DNA of 64,000 nucleotides, taken from positions 806,001-870,000 of the forward strand of contig NZ_JBHTIH010000003.1 of NCBI RefSeq assembly GCF_042677045.1, in the 5' to 3' direction. The first letter of the stretch is position 1, and every line of letters starts with the position of its first letter. Shown here piece after piece: positions 24,970 to 34,723 of this stretch. Position numbers and translations under genes: made by a program. This stretch comes from Lysobacter_K koreensis (GTDB lineage Bacteria; Pseudomonadota; Gammaproteobacteria; Xanthomonadales; Xanthomonadaceae). The notes under the pieces are model-generated. The model made no database searches. It worked only from the letters and a program-made list of their open reading frames with translations, and was not told the origin of the DNA.

Positions 24970-25776
24970 ATGAAACTCGTCTTTCCCGGTGGCGAACACC
25001 CGCAGGTCCTGCTCGGCCAGGGCATCAACCGGATCGGTTCCGATCCCGGCTCCACCATCGTCCTCGATCGCCCCGGCGTGCAGCCGCAGCATTGCCAGCT
25101 GCACGTCACCGCGCACGGGGTGATGCTGGATGTGCCGCGCGGCACCATGGTCTGGGTCAACGACCGCCAGGTGGACGGGCTGATCTCGTTGCGCGCGGGC
25201 GACACGATCGTCTTCGAGCATGTGCGCGCGCGACTGGCCTCGATGGAAGGTGTGACGGCGGTGGGGGCGGTGTTGGGTTTGCCCGGCGTGACGCATCCAT
25301 CGGCCAATGACGATCCCGGTATCACCGCCGTGCGCGTGGTGCTGCCGAAGTACGTGCTGCGCGGCATCGACTCGGTCGGCGGTCGCAACTTCGCCGTGCA
25401 TGGCGTGGCCACCGTGGGCCGCGCGAACGATTGCGCGCTGCATCTGGACGAGCCCGGAATCTCGCGCGTGCACGCGCGCCTGCTGCCGACCGACGACGGC
25501 GTGCAGATCGAAGACATGGGTTCGACCAACGGCAGCTTCATCAACGGCCGGCGCGTGTTGCGCGCGCTGGCCAAGCCCGGCGACGAGGTCGCCTTCGACG
25601 GCTTGCGGTTCCGGGTGTCGGCGCCGGGCCAGGCTGAAGCGGTAAAGGGCGCCGCGTTGCCCGCCGCCAGCCCATCGCGCCCCCGGTTGGCCTGGCCGCC
25701 GCGCGCGGTGCTGGCCGTCCTCGGCCTAGCGCTGATCGTGTTGCTCGGGTTCGCCGTGCCGCAGCTGATGCGCTGA
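24970..25776 (+). CDS. Protein with two FHA domains and a C-terminal membrane anchor
   Basis: 268 residues. The first FHA-like domain (1-~85: NRIGSDPGSTIVLDRPGVQPQHCQLHV) is followed by a second, canonical one (~125-215: VGRANDCALHLDEPGISRVHARL then GSTNGSFINGRRV). A hydrophobic helix at the C-terminus (AVLAVLGLALIVLLGFAVPQLM) follows. FHA domains bind phosphothreonine peptides; the second keeps the usual Arg, Ser and Asn residues. It is probably a cytoplasmic-facing, tail-anchored signalling adaptor. No kinase or phosphatase gene is adjacent. The start is set by GGGAAGAG upstream. Confidence 0.85.
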   Translation: MKLVFPGGEHPQVLLGQGINRIGSDPGSTIVLDRPGVQPQHCQLHVTAHGVMLDVPRGTMVWVNDRQVDGLISLRAGDTIVFEHVRARLASMEGVTAVGAVLGLPGVTHPSANDDPGITAVRVVLPKYVLRGIDSVGGRNFAVHGVATVGRANDCALHLDEPGISRVHARLLPTDDGVQIEDMGSTNGSFINGRRVLRALAKPGDEVAFDGLRFRVSAPGQAEAVKGAALPAASPSRPRLAWPPRAVLAVLGLALIVLLGFAVPQLMR

Positions 25777-25787
25777 GAACCCGCGCG

Positions 25788-26648
25788 TCAGCCCGGCGGC
25801 GGGCCGAGTTTCAACGACAGGTCTATCGCCCGCACGTGCTTGGTCAGGCCCCCGATCGAGATACAGTCGACGCCGTCCTCGGCAATCGCGCGCAAGCCCG
25901 CCAAGTCGACGCCCCCGGACACCTCCAACGGGATCCTGCGTGCGGCCGTGGCCGCGATCCGTACCGCCTCGCGCCGGGTCGGTGCATCGAAGTCGTCGAT
26001 CAGGATCCGGTCGCAGCCTTCGGCCAGCGCCTCGGCGAGTTGCGCAAGAGTCTCCACCTCGACGATCAACGGCAGCGTCGGATGCATCGCCCGCGCCGCG
26101 TGGATCGCCGCGCCCAGCGAGCCGGCCGCGCGGACGTGGTTTTCCTTCAGCATCACCGCGTCGTACAGGCCCATGCGGTGGTTGACGCCGCCGCCGACGC
26201 GCACCGCGTACTTCTGCGCCAGGCGCAGGCCGGGCAGGGTCTTGCGGGTATCGAGGATCTGCGCGCCGGTACCGCGCACGGCCTCGACGTGGGCGGCGGT
26301 CACGGTCGCGGTCGCGGACAGCGTCTGCATGAAGTTCAGTGATGAGCGCTCGGCACTGACCAGCGGGCGCGCGCGGCCTTGCAGGGTCGCCAGCACGGTG
26401 CCGCGGGCGACGCGATCGCCTTCCTCGACGTGCCAGTGGATCTGCACGGCCGGATCGAGCGCGCGGTGGCAGGCGTCGAACCACGGCCTGCCGCAGACCA
26501 CCGCATCTTCCTTGCACAGCAGGTACGCGCCGTCGGCGAGGTCGGGCAACAGCGCGGCGGTGACGTCGCCGCTGCCAAGGTCCTCGGCCAGCGCGTGCGC
26601 GACATCGGCCTCGACCAGTTCGGCCGGCGGCGGCGCGAAGCGGCTCAT
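25788..26648 (-). CDS. nadC: Quinolinate phosphoribosyltransferase (nicotinate-nucleotide pyrophosphorylase)
   Basis: 286 residues. QPRTase N- and C-terminal domains are complete, with TRKTLPGLRLAQKYAV, GGGVNHRMGLYDAVMLKENH and EVSGGVDLAGLRAIAEDGVDCISIG. It converts quinolinate and PRPP to nicotinate mononucleotide in de novo NAD synthesis. Its ATG overlaps the end of the upstream trm112-like gene by four bases (ATGA). It converges with the FHA gene. Confidence 0.96.
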   Translation of the reverse strand: MSRFAPPPAELVEADVAHALAEDLGSGDVTAALLPDLADGAYLLCKEDAVVCGRPWFDACHRALDPAVQIHWHVEEGDRVARGTVLATLQGRARPLVSAERSSLNFMQTLSATATVTAAHVEAVRGTGAQILDTRKTLPGLRLAQKYAVRVGGGVNHRMGLYDAVMLKENHVRAAGSLGAAIHAARAMHPTLPLIVEVETLAQLAEALAEGCDRILIDDFDAPTRREAVRIAATAARRIPLEVSGGVDLAGLRAIAEDGVDCISIGGLTKHVRAIDLSLKLGPPPG

Positions 26649-26914
26649 GCGCCGGGGAAATCCGCGACCTGCGCGGCCACGATGACCTCTTCGGCGAGCA
26701 GCACCGGGATGCCATCATCGACGCGGTAAAGCAGCTTGCGGTCGCGCGTTACCAGCGCCTCGCGCACCGGCTCGGACTGCGCGCTGCCGTCGCCCCGGAC
26801 GACGCCGCCGCGTTCGATCGCGGCGTTCAGCGCCTGCAGCCCGCGGGTATCGAGCAATTGCAGCGGTTGGCGCGTGGAAGGGCAGACGAGCAGGTCGAGC
26901 AGTTTGCGATCCAT
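26645..26914 (-). CDS. Trm112-family small protein
   Basis: 89 residues with the family N-terminus MDRKLLDLLVCPSTRQPLQLL and the closing LLYRVDDGIPVLLAEEV. Most bacterial relatives (E. coli YcaR) are ~60 residues; an insertion around residues 25-55 makes this one longer. Only one Cys of the usual N-terminal pair is kept (CPST). Eukaryotic Trm112 activates methyltransferases; the bacterial role is unclear. It overlaps nadC and is probably in one operon with it. Confidence 0.85.
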   Translation of the reverse strand: MDRKLLDLLVCPSTRQPLQLLDTRGLQALNAAIERGGVVRGDGSAQSEPVREALVTRDRKLLYRVDDGIPVLLAEEVIVAAQVADFPGA

Positions 26915-27002
26915 ACGGTGTGGTTCCGGGCGGCGCGGCGCGCTGGGCTTGGGGCGCTAGAATACGTCTTTGCGCCTCCCAACTGATCTCCTGGACCGGA
27001 CC

Positions 27003-27559
<557 letters not shown>

Positions 27560-27563
<4 letters not shown>

Positions 27564-28717
27564 CTACGGTAGGCATCCTCGGCGGCGGGCAGCTGGCCCG
27601 CATGCTCGCGCTTTCCGGCGCGCCGCTAGGCTTGCGTTTCCTGGTGATGGACACCGCCGGCGATGCCTGCGCGGCCCAGTTCGCGCCGATGGTGGTGGGC
27701 GACTACACCGACACCGCCGCGTTGGCCGAGTTCGCCTCCAAGATCGACGTCGCCACCTTCGATTTCGAGAACGTGCCGTCCCAATCCGCGCAGTGGCTGG
27801 CCGACCGCGTGCCGGTGTTCCCGAGCCCGCGCGCGTTGGCGATCGCCCAGGACCGGCTGGCCGAGAAGACCCTGTTCCGCGAACTGGGCATCCCGGTGCC
27901 GGACTTCGTCGCGATCGACACGCGCGAGGACCTCGACGCCGCAATCGCGGCGATCGGCACACCGTGCATCCTCAAGACCCGCCGCTTGGGGTACGACGGC
28001 AAGGGCCAGTTCCGCCTCAAGAGCGCGGCCGACACCGACGCGGCATGGCAGGCGCTAGGCGCGCAGGCGGCCAAGGTCGGATTGATCCTGGAGGCGTTCG
28101 TGCCGTTCGAGCGCGAACTGTCGGTGGTCGCGGTACGCGGCCGCGACGGCGAGTTCCGCAGCTGGCCGCTGACCGAGAACTGGCACGTCGACGGCGTGCT
28201 GTCGGCCAGCCTGGCGCCGGCGTCGGTCGACGCGGCGATGGCCGAAACGGCGTTCGCATACGCGCGGAAGCTGGCCGAGGCGATCGACTACGTCGGCGTG
28301 TTCGCGCTGGAGCTGTTCTGCCGCGCCGGCGAACTGCTCGCCAACGAGCTCGCGCCGCGCGTGCACAACTCCGGGCACTGGACTATCGAAGGCAGCGAGA
28401 CGTCGCAGTTCCAGAACCACCTGCGCGCGGTGCTCGGCCTGCCGCTGGGCGATACGCGCATGGTCGGCCGCGCCTGCATGCTCAACTGGGTCGGGGCGAT
28501 GCCCGATGCGAACGCGGTGCTGCAAGAAGCCGGCGGTCATTGGCACGACTACGGCAAGTCGCCACGCGAGGGCCGCAAGGTCGGGCATGCGACGCTGCGG
28601 GCGGAATCGGCGCAGGACTTGTCTGCCGCAGTGCAGAAGGTCGGACAGGCACTGGGGCGTGGCGAGCAGGTGGCGCCGGTGATCGCCGCATTGCGGGATT
28701 CACCTGCCGATCGATGA
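27560..28717 (+). CDS. purK: N5-carboxyaminoimidazole ribonucleotide synthase (PurK)
   Basis: 385 residues, ATP-grasp fold: N-terminal VGILGGGQLARMLA, central ILKTRRLGYDGKGQ (ATP-binding loop), ELSVVAVRG, and NELAPRVHNSGHWTIEG near the metal site. It makes N5-CAIR from AIR, bicarbonate and ATP. It starts with GTG in GTGA overlapping the purE stop, giving coupled translation and equal supply of two enzymes that share an unstable intermediate. Confidence 0.95.
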
Positions 28718-28732
28718 CGTCCTGCCGCTGCT

Positions 28733-28765
28733 GAAAAAAACAACGGCCGGGTTTCCCCGGCCGTT
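28733..28765 (-). terminator. Intrinsic terminator of sodB
   Basis: On the minus strand the stem AACGGCCGGG/CCCGGCCGTT (10 bp, 4-base loop) is followed by a run of seven T. It lies 26 bases past the sodB stop. Facing the plus strand it also closes the purK transcript but without a T-run. Confidence 0.85.
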
Positions 28766-28790
28766 CGCACATCAGCCCAGGGCGGATCCG

Positions 28791-29369
28791 TTACTTCATG
28801 TTCGACGCGACGAAATCCCAGTTGACCAGGTTCCAGAACGACTCGACGTACTTCGGCCGCGCGTTGCGGTAGTCGATGTAGTACGCGTGCTCCCAGACGT
28901 CGCAGGTCAGCAGCGCGGTGTCCTCGCCGGTGAGCGGGGTGGCGGCGTTGGAGGTGCTGACCAGCGCCAGCGAACCGTCCGGGCGCTGCACCAGCCAGCC
29001 CCAGCCCGAGCCGAAGGTGCCGACCGAAACCTTGGTGAACTCGTCCTTGAACTTGGCGAAGTCGCCGAACGCCTTGTTGATGGCGTCGGCCAGCTTGCCG
29101 GTCGGCTCGCCGCCGGCGTTCGGCGCCAGGCAGTTCCAGTAGAAGGTGTGGTTCCAGATCTGCGCGGCGTTGTTGAACATGCCGCCCTGCGCCTTGCGGA
29201 TGATGTCCTCGAGCGCCATCTCGGCAAACTCGGTGCCCGCGATCATGTTGTTGAGGTTGGTGACGTAGGCCTGGTGGTGCTTGCCGTAATGGAAGTCGAT
29301 GGTTTCGCCGGAAATGTGCGGCTCAAGCGCGGTGCGGTCGTAGGGCAGGGCGGGCAGTTCGATGGCCAT
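28791..29369 (-). CDS. sodB: Superoxide dismutase, iron-type
   Basis: 192 residues. Metal ligands lie in FHYGKHHQAYV (first His), WNHTFYW (second His) and DVWEHAYYIDY (Asp and His). GGMFNNAAQIWNHTFYW, with Gln preceding the second ligand, and the short length favour the Fe-type SodB. It removes superoxide in the cytoplasm. AGGAG precedes the ATG. It is divergent from grxD and ends in a strong terminator. Confidence 0.95.
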   Translation of the reverse strand: MAIELPALPYDRTALEPHISGETIDFHYGKHHQAYVTNLNNMIAGTEFAEMALEDIIRKAQGGMFNNAAQIWNHTFYWNCLAPNAGGEPTGKLADAINKAFGDFAKFKDEFTKVSVGTFGSGWGWLVQRPDGSLALVSTSNAATPLTGEDTALLTCDVWEHAYYIDYRNARPKYVESFWNLVNWDFVASNMK

Positions 29370-29535
29370 GGCGGGCTCCTGGGGGCTGGCTGACGGGGGT
29401 TGCCGGGACGCGATCTGCCACGTCGGCGGCGGTGCGAAGGCTTACAATGCCAAGTCTAACAAGCGTGATTCTATCCCCCCGTCCCGTCGCCCAGCCGTCA
29501 ACGGCCGCGCCGCGGGCCATTGCAGGAGTTGCATG

Positions 29536-29856
29536 ATGTCTGTACTTGAGCGGATTCAGGCCGAGGTCGATGGCCATCCGATCGTGTTGTTCATGAAGGG
29601 CACCGCGCAGTTCCCGATGTGCGGTTTCTCCAGCCGTTCGGTGCAGGCGCTCAAGGCCGCCGGTGCGACCCAGCTGCACACCGTCAACGTGCTCGAGGAT
29701 CCCGAGATCCGCGCCAACCTGCCGCGCTACTCGAACTGGCCGACGTTCCCGCAGCTGTTCATCCACGGCGAGCTGATCGGCGGGTGCGACATCACCATGG
29801 AACTGTTCGAGTCCGGCGAACTGGCGCGGATGATCAGCGAAACCCAGCGTCAGTGA
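29536..29856 (+). CDS. grxD: Monothiol glutaredoxin Grx4
   Basis: 106 residues with the CGFS active site (Cys29-Ser32), the glutathione-binding TFPQLFIHGELIGG and GCDI. It carries Fe-S clusters with BolA/ErpA-type partners. Two adjacent ATGs exist (29533 and 29536); the second has the better distance (7 bases) to AGGAG. A TACAAT -10-like hexamer lies at 29443-29448. The stop overlaps the GTG of the next gene, starting a three-gene coupled operon. Confidence 0.95.
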   Translation: MSVLERIQAEVDGHPIVLFMKGTAQFPMCGFSSRSVQALKAAGATQLHTVNVLEDPEIRANLPRYSNWPTFPQLFIHGELIGGCDITMELFESGELARMISETQRQ

Positions 29857-30599
29857 CTGCGACGGCGGCAACCACGGAGCAAGACGCTGCGCTTGCGCAG
29901 CGTGTGGTGCTGGTCACCGGCGCGCATGGCGGCCTCGGTAGCGCGGCGGCGCTGGCGTGCGCGCGCGCTGGTGCGACCGTGGTGCTGCTGGGCCGCAAGG
30001 TCGCGAAGTTGAACCGCGTGTACGACGCGCTGGCCGCCGCTGGCGCCGAACCGCTGTTGTACCCGCTCGACCTGGAAGGCGCGGCGCCCGACGACTACGC
30101 CGAGCTGGTCGCCCGCATCGAGACCGAACTCGGCCGCCTCGATGGCGTGCTCCACTGCGCCGCCGAGTTTCGCGGGCTGACGCCGTTGCTGCAGACCGAT
30201 CCAGCCGCATTCGCGCGCGCGATCCACGTCAACCTGACCGCGCCGTGGTGGTTGTCGCAGGCCTGCCTGCCGCTGCTGGCCAAGGCGCCCGATGCGGCGC
30301 TGGTGTTCGCGCTGGACGACCCGGCGCGCGTCGGCCAGGCGTACTGGGGTGGCTACGGCGTGGCCCAGCACGGGTTGGCCGGACTGGTCGGCATGCTGCA
30401 TGCCGAGTTGGCCAACTCGACCGTGCGGGTCGCCGGCCTGCAGCCCGGGCCGATGCGCACGCCGCTGCGCGCCCAGGCTTACGTCGACGAGCACGACCGC
30501 AGCGCGCGCGAAGCCAGCGATTACGCCCCGGCCTGCGTCACCTTGTTGTCGCCGGCCGGCGTCGCCCACCGTGGCACGGTCTGGAGCCCGAGCCCATGA
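29853..30599 (+). CDS. Short-chain dehydrogenase/reductase family protein lacking catalytic Ser and Lys
   Basis: 248 residues with a Rossmann fold resembling YciK. TGAHGGLG (22-29) binds the cofactor, and the active-site Asn is in HVNLT (Asn127). The usual YxxxK is YGVAQ (Tyr168, Gln172), and the position 13 before the Tyr, normally Ser, is Asp155 (VFALDDPAR). So two of the four catalytic residues are changed while Tyr remains. The start is GTG within the grxD stop (GTGA); the stop overlaps marC (ATGA). It may be a non-catalytic or altered-specificity relative. Confidence 0.85.
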   Translation: MTATAATTEQDAALAQRVVLVTGAHGGLGSAAALACARAGATVVLLGRKVAKLNRVYDALAAAGAEPLLYPLDLEGAAPDDYAELVARIETELGRLDGVLHCAAEFRGLTPLLQTDPAAFARAIHVNLTAPWWLSQACLPLLAKAPDAALVFALDDPARVGQAYWGGYGVAQHGLAGLVGMLHAELANSTVRVAGLQPGPMRTPLRAQAYVDEHDRSAREASDYAPACVTLLSPAGVAHRGTVWSPSP

Positions 30600-31192
30600 C
30601 GATCGCCTCGGCCGCGCTGCTGCTGTTCCTGATCCTCGACCCGCTGGGCAACATCCCGGTGTTCCTGAGCCTGTTGCGCAAGTTGCCGCCGCACCGCCAG
30701 CGCGTGGTGCTCGCGCGCGAACTGCTGATCGCGCTCGGCGTGCTGATGATGTTCCTGTGGGGCGGCAAGTACGCGCTGGAAGTGATGCACTTGCGGCAGG
30801 AGTCTGTGTCGATCGCCGGCGGCATCGTGCTGTTCCTGATCGGCATCCGCATGATCTTCCCGCCGCCGGAAGGGCTGATGGGCGAGATCCCCGACGGCGA
30901 GCCCTTCATCGTGCCGATGGCGATCCCGCTGGTCGCCGGACCCTCCGGCATGGCCGCGGTGATGCTGATGGGCAGCAACGACGCCTCGCGGCTGGGCGAC
31001 TGGAGCCTGGCCCTGCTGATCGCCTGGGGCGCGACCGCGGCGATCCTGTTCTCGGCCACGCTGCTCTACAAGTGGCTGGGCATCCGCGCCCTGACTGCGA
31101 TCGAGCGGCTGATGGGAATGCTGCTGGTCGCCATCTCGGTGCAGATGTTCCTCGACGGCTTGGGCACCTACCTGCAGATCGGGGCTCCCTGA
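30596..31192 (+). CDS. MarC-family integral membrane protein (UPF0056)
   Basis: 198 residues, about six membrane helices. Family marks are LILDPLGNIPVFLSLLRKL near the start, GGIVLFLIGIRMIFP and IPLVAGPSGMAAVMLM in the middle. MarC proteins were once linked to multiple antibiotic resistance, but that role was not supported; transport function is unknown. It is translationally coupled to the SDR gene, third in the grxD operon. Confidence 0.9.
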   Translation: MTIASAALLLFLILDPLGNIPVFLSLLRKLPPHRQRVVLARELLIALGVLMMFLWGGKYALEVMHLRQESVSIAGGIVLFLIGIRMIFPPPEGLMGEIPDGEPFIVPMAIPLVAGPSGMAAVMLMGSNDASRLGDWSLALLIAWGATAAILFSATLLYKWLGIRALTAIERLMGMLLVAISVQMFLDGLGTYLQIGAP

Positions 31193-31242
31193 GAGACCCG
31201 CAGGTAGAGAAGGGTCCGCTGGGCGGCCGCTGCCGCGCCAAT

Positions 31243-31270
31243 TTGACCGGCGTCACAGGACTGCAACACT
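31243..31270 (+). promoter_or_regulatory. Weak candidate promoter for the TonB-dependent receptor
   Basis: TTGACC (31243-31248) and AACACT (31265-31270) are 16 bases apart, ~150 bases before the receptor gene. The -35 is good, the -10 poor. The 225-base leader region 31193-31417 shows no other feature. Confidence 0.3.
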
Positions 31271-31417
31271 GTCGACTTAGCATGTTAAACTGCCGTTAAC
31301 CCGGCGGGGCGTCGTGTCATCCGGGTCTGGGGCTAGATCAAACACACCGAGCAGGGCACTCGACAGGGGATGTCGCTGCCACCCGTCAACACATCCGAAT
31401 CGTACCGAGGCCACTCA

Positions 31418-34400
31418 ATGACCCACCCGAACCGCGCCCGCATGTCCAAGCTCACGCTGGGCCTGCTCGCCGTCCTTGCTACCGCTCCCGTCTTTGCGCA
31501 GAGCACCTCCGCCGGTGTCGGTGGTGTCGTCAAGGGCGCCGACGGCCAGCCCGTCGCCGGCGCTGAAGTCACCATCACGCACACCGAGTCCGGCACGGTC
31601 AGCCGCGCGGTGACCGGCGCCGATGGTCGCTACAACGCCCGCGGCCTGCGCGTCGGTGGCCCATACACGATCACCATCAACAAGGCCGGCGCCGGCGCCA
31701 GCAGCCAGGATGGCGTTTACCTCAACCTCGACAAAGTCAACCAGGTCGACGTGGCGTTGAACAACGAGGTCACCACGCTGGAGACCGTTGAGGCAATCGC
31801 CTACGGCGGTTCCGAGGTGTTCAGCGCGACCAAGATGGGCGCTGGCTCGAACGTGACCCGCGAGCAGATCGAGGCGATGCCGAGCATCAATCGCAACCTG
31901 CAGGACTTTGCCCGCCTCGACCCGCGCATCACGCAGACCGACAAGGCGCGAAACGAGATTTCGGTCGGCGGCCAGAACCCGCGTTACAACGTGATCCGCG
32001 TCGACGGCATCAGCAGCGCCGACTCCTTCGGACTGCAGGGCAATGGTCTGCCGACGCCGCGCCAGCCGTTCTCGATGGACACCATCGACGAAATCGCGGT
32101 CGATGTCGCCAACTACGATGTCACCATCTCCGGTGGCACCGGCGGCGTGATCAACGCCGTGACCAAGTCCGGCACCAACGAGTTCCACGGTTCGGTCTAC
32201 GGCATCTACCGCGACAACGACTGGTCGGGCAAGAACCAGAACGATATCCGGCCGACGCTGTTCGACAACGAGCAGACTTACGGCATGACCTTCGGCGGCC
32301 CGCTGATCAAGGACAAGCTGTTCTTCTTCGCCAACTACGAGAACTACACCGGCAAGGAGCTGTTCACCGGCAACTCCGGTTTCGGTCCGGTCGGCTCGGG
32401 CGAGAGCAACATCGTCGGCATCACCCAGGCTCAGATCGATCAGGTCATTGCGCTGTCCCAGGCCAAGGGGTTCGACCCGGGCACGCTGGCCAAGCCGGCG
32501 CTCGATACCGAGAGCGAAGAGTACGGACTGAAGATCGACTGGAACATCGCCGACGCGCACCGCGCCAGCTTCCGCTATGGCAAGACCGAGCAGAGCACGC
32601 CGTTCCTGCAGGGTTTCAACAGCTCGTCGCTCGCGTTGAACACGTATCACTACGTGCAGGATTTCGAACTGGAAACCTACAGCGCGCAGTTGTTCAGCGA
32701 CTGGACCGATGTGTTTTCCACTGAAGCCAAGGTCTCTCACCGCGACTACTCGGCCGTGCGTAACCCGCTGGTCGACCTGCCCGCGATTGCCGTCCGCATC
32801 GGAAGCAACACGCTGAACCTGGGTACCGAAGAGAATACCCACGCCAACGTCCTCGGTACGAAGACGTGGAACGGATTCTTCGCCGGCAACCTGTTCCTCG
32901 GCGACCACACCGTCAAGCTCGGCGTGGACTACGAGTCGAACGAGGTTTACAACCTGTTCGGCCGCCGCGTGAATGGTGTCTACACCTTCAACAGCATCGC
33001 CGACTACGCCGCCAACCGTTCCAGCCGCTACCAGCTGTTCTACCCGCAGGGCGGCGACCTGGATGCGATGGCTGCGACGTTCACCCAGAAGAACGTGGGC
33101 CTGTTCGTGCAGGACAGCTGGGCGGTCAACAATAACCTGACCCTGACCTACGGCCTGCGTTACGACCGTTCGATCGTCGACGACAACCCGGTGTTCAATG
33201 CGCAGGCCTCGTCGCTGTTCGGCGTTCGCAACGACAACACCGTCGACGGCGCCGAGCTGTGGTCGCCGCGTTTCGGCTTCAACTACACCATGGACACCGA
33301 GCGCCCGAGCCAAGTGCGCGGCGGGGTGGGTCTGTTCAAGGGTGCAGCGGCGACGGTGTGGCTTGCCAACCCGTACGCCAACAACGGCGTTACCTACACC
33401 GACTTCTTCGACTCCAACGGCACGACCCTGTTCTCGCCGGATCCGAACGGTCAGCTGTCGGTTGCCCAGAGTGGGGGTACACCGGGCCAGCAGTCGGTCG
33501 ACTTCATCGATTCCGACGTGACGCAGCCGTCGGTGTGGAAGGCCAATCTGGCGTTGGACACCGAGCTGCCGTGGTGGGGCGTGGTCGCCTCGACCGAGCT
33601 GGTGCTGACCTCGGTCAAGGACGGCATCTATTACCAGCAGCTCAATCTGGGCCGCTCCACGAGGATTGGCCAGGATGGCCGTGCGATCTACTGGAACACC
33701 GCCGGCCTGAACCCGGCCAACTGGAACCGCGATGGCGTGTCCAGCGGCGGCGCTACTGCGCGCGGTAACCGCTCGACCAGCTTCAACGACGCGATCATCG
33801 CCAAGCGTACCGGCAAGGGCGAGAGCCAGCAGCTGACCCTGGGCTTGAACAAGCCGTTCAACGACGGCGACTGGTCGTGGGCCGCGTCGTACACCTACAC
33901 CAACGCCAACGAAGTCAGCCCGCTGACCAGCTCGACCTCGAGCTCCAACCTGGGCAACGTCCCGGTGTTCCAGTCCAACGAGGAAATCAGCTCGACGTCC
34001 AGCTACGAGATCAAGGACCGCTTCCTGGCCACGGCGAGCTGGAAGCACGCGTTCTTCGGTGACAACAACACCATCGTGTCGCTGGTCTACGAAGGTCGCT
34101 CGGGTCGCCCCTACAGCTACACCTTCGACAACGACGCCAACGGCGATGGTCGCGCCAACGACCTGCTGTACATCCCGACGGGGCCGGGCGACGTCATCGT
34201 CGGTCGCGGCGCCACGCAGGCCGCGGAAGAAGCGGCGTTCTGGAACTACATCGCCAACAACGAGTACCTCGACAAGCGTCGTGGCTCCATCGCCGAGCGC
34301 AATACCGCGAAGGGCGCGTGGGTCAACCAGTTCGACATGCGCATCTCGCAGGAAATCCCGGGCTTCTGGAAGGGCCACAAGGCCGAGATCGGGTTTGACA

Positions 34401-34612
34401 TCCTCAACATCGGCAACCTGCTCAACAAGGATTGGGGCCGCATCGAAGAAAACGCGTTCCCGGGCTACCGCGGCGTGGTCGAGTACGGCGGCATCGATCC
34501 GGCGACCGGTAAGTACGTCTACCGCTTCAACAACCCGGATACCCTCAACGTCTATGACGACAAGGGCATCTCGCGTTGGGCGGCTCAGGTCAGCTTCCGC
34601 TACAAGTTCTAA
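31418..34612 (+). CDS. Oar-like TonB-dependent outer-membrane receptor
   Basis: 1064 residues: signal peptide (to about VFAQS), a carboxypeptidase-regulatory-like domain (~30-110: GGVVKGADGQPVAGAEVTITHT), a TonB plug (~130-245) and a large beta-barrel ending in the outer-membrane signature SFRYKF with a terminal Phe. Such Oar-type receptors are numerous in xanthomonads and import or bind large substrates with TonB energy; the ligand is not predictable. ATG 31418 follows GAGG at 7 bases. It is monocistronic, with a terminator 19 bases downstream. Confidence 0.92.
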   Translation: MTHPNRARMSKLTLGLLAVLATAPVFAQSTSAGVGGVVKGADGQPVAGAEVTITHTESGTVSRAVTGADGRYNARGLRVGGPYTITINKAGAGASSQDGVYLNLDKVNQVDVALNNEVTTLETVEAIAYGGSEVFSATKMGAGSNVTREQIEAMPSINRNLQDFARLDPRITQTDKARNEISVGGQNPRYNVIRVDGISSADSFGLQGNGLPTPRQPFSMDTIDEIAVDVANYDVTISGGTGGVINAVTKSGTNEFHGSVYGIYRDNDWSGKNQNDIRPTLFDNEQTYGMTFGGPLIKDKLFFFANYENYTGKELFTGNSGFGPVGSGESNIVGITQAQIDQVIALSQAKGFDPGTLAKPALDTESEEYGLKIDWNIADAHRASFRYGKTEQSTPFLQGFNSSSLALNTYHYVQDFELETYSAQLFSDWTDVFSTEAKVSHRDYSAVRNPLVDLPAIAVRIGSNTLNLGTEENTHANVLGTKTWNGFFAGNLFLGDHTVKLGVDYESNEVYNLFGRRVNGVYTFNSIADYAANRSSRYQLFYPQGGDLDAMAATFTQKNVGLFVQDSWAVNNNLTLTYGLRYDRSIVDDNPVFNAQASSLFGVRNDNTVDGAELWSPRFGFNYTMDTERPSQVRGGVGLFKGAAATVWLANPYANNGVTYTDFFDSNGTTLFSPDPNGQLSVAQSGGTPGQQSVDFIDSDVTQPSVWKANLALDTELPWWGVVASTELVLTSVKDGIYYQQLNLGRSTRIGQDGRAIYWNTAGLNPANWNRDGVSSGGATARGNRSTSFNDAIIAKRTGKGESQQLTLGLNKPFNDGDWSWAASYTYTNANEVSPLTSSTSSSNLGNVPVFQSNEEISSTSSYEIKDRFLATASWKHAFFGDNNTIVSLVYEGRSGRPYSYTFDNDANGDGRANDLLYIPTGPGDVIVGRGATQAAEEAAFWNYIANNEYLDKRRGSIAERNTAKGAWVNQFDMRISQEIPGFWKGHKAEIGFDILNIGNLLNKDWGRIEENAFPGYRGVVEYGGIDPATGKYVYRFNNPDTLNVYDDKGISRWAAQVSFRYKF

Positions 34613-34631
34613 TCGGTAGCAAGCGTCCAGG

Positions 34632-34663
34632 AAACGGCCGGGGAAACCCGGCCGTTTTCTTTT
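34632..34663 (+). terminator. Intrinsic terminator of the TonB receptor gene
   Basis: AAACGGCCGGG/CCCGGCCGTTT with a 4-base loop, followed by TCTTTT. The stem is nearly identical to the sodB and tRNA-Val terminators in this window. Confidence 0.88.
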
Positions 34664-34723
34664 GTGCGCGCCGCTGCGCTAGAGTCCGGGTAGACCAAGA
34701 CGACCGATAGACAGAGAGTACGC

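Noticed and set aside
31415..34378. A 987-codon open frame opposite the TonB-dependent receptor
   Set aside because: Antisense to a complete receptor with signal peptide and terminal Phe; composition is that of a shadow frame.
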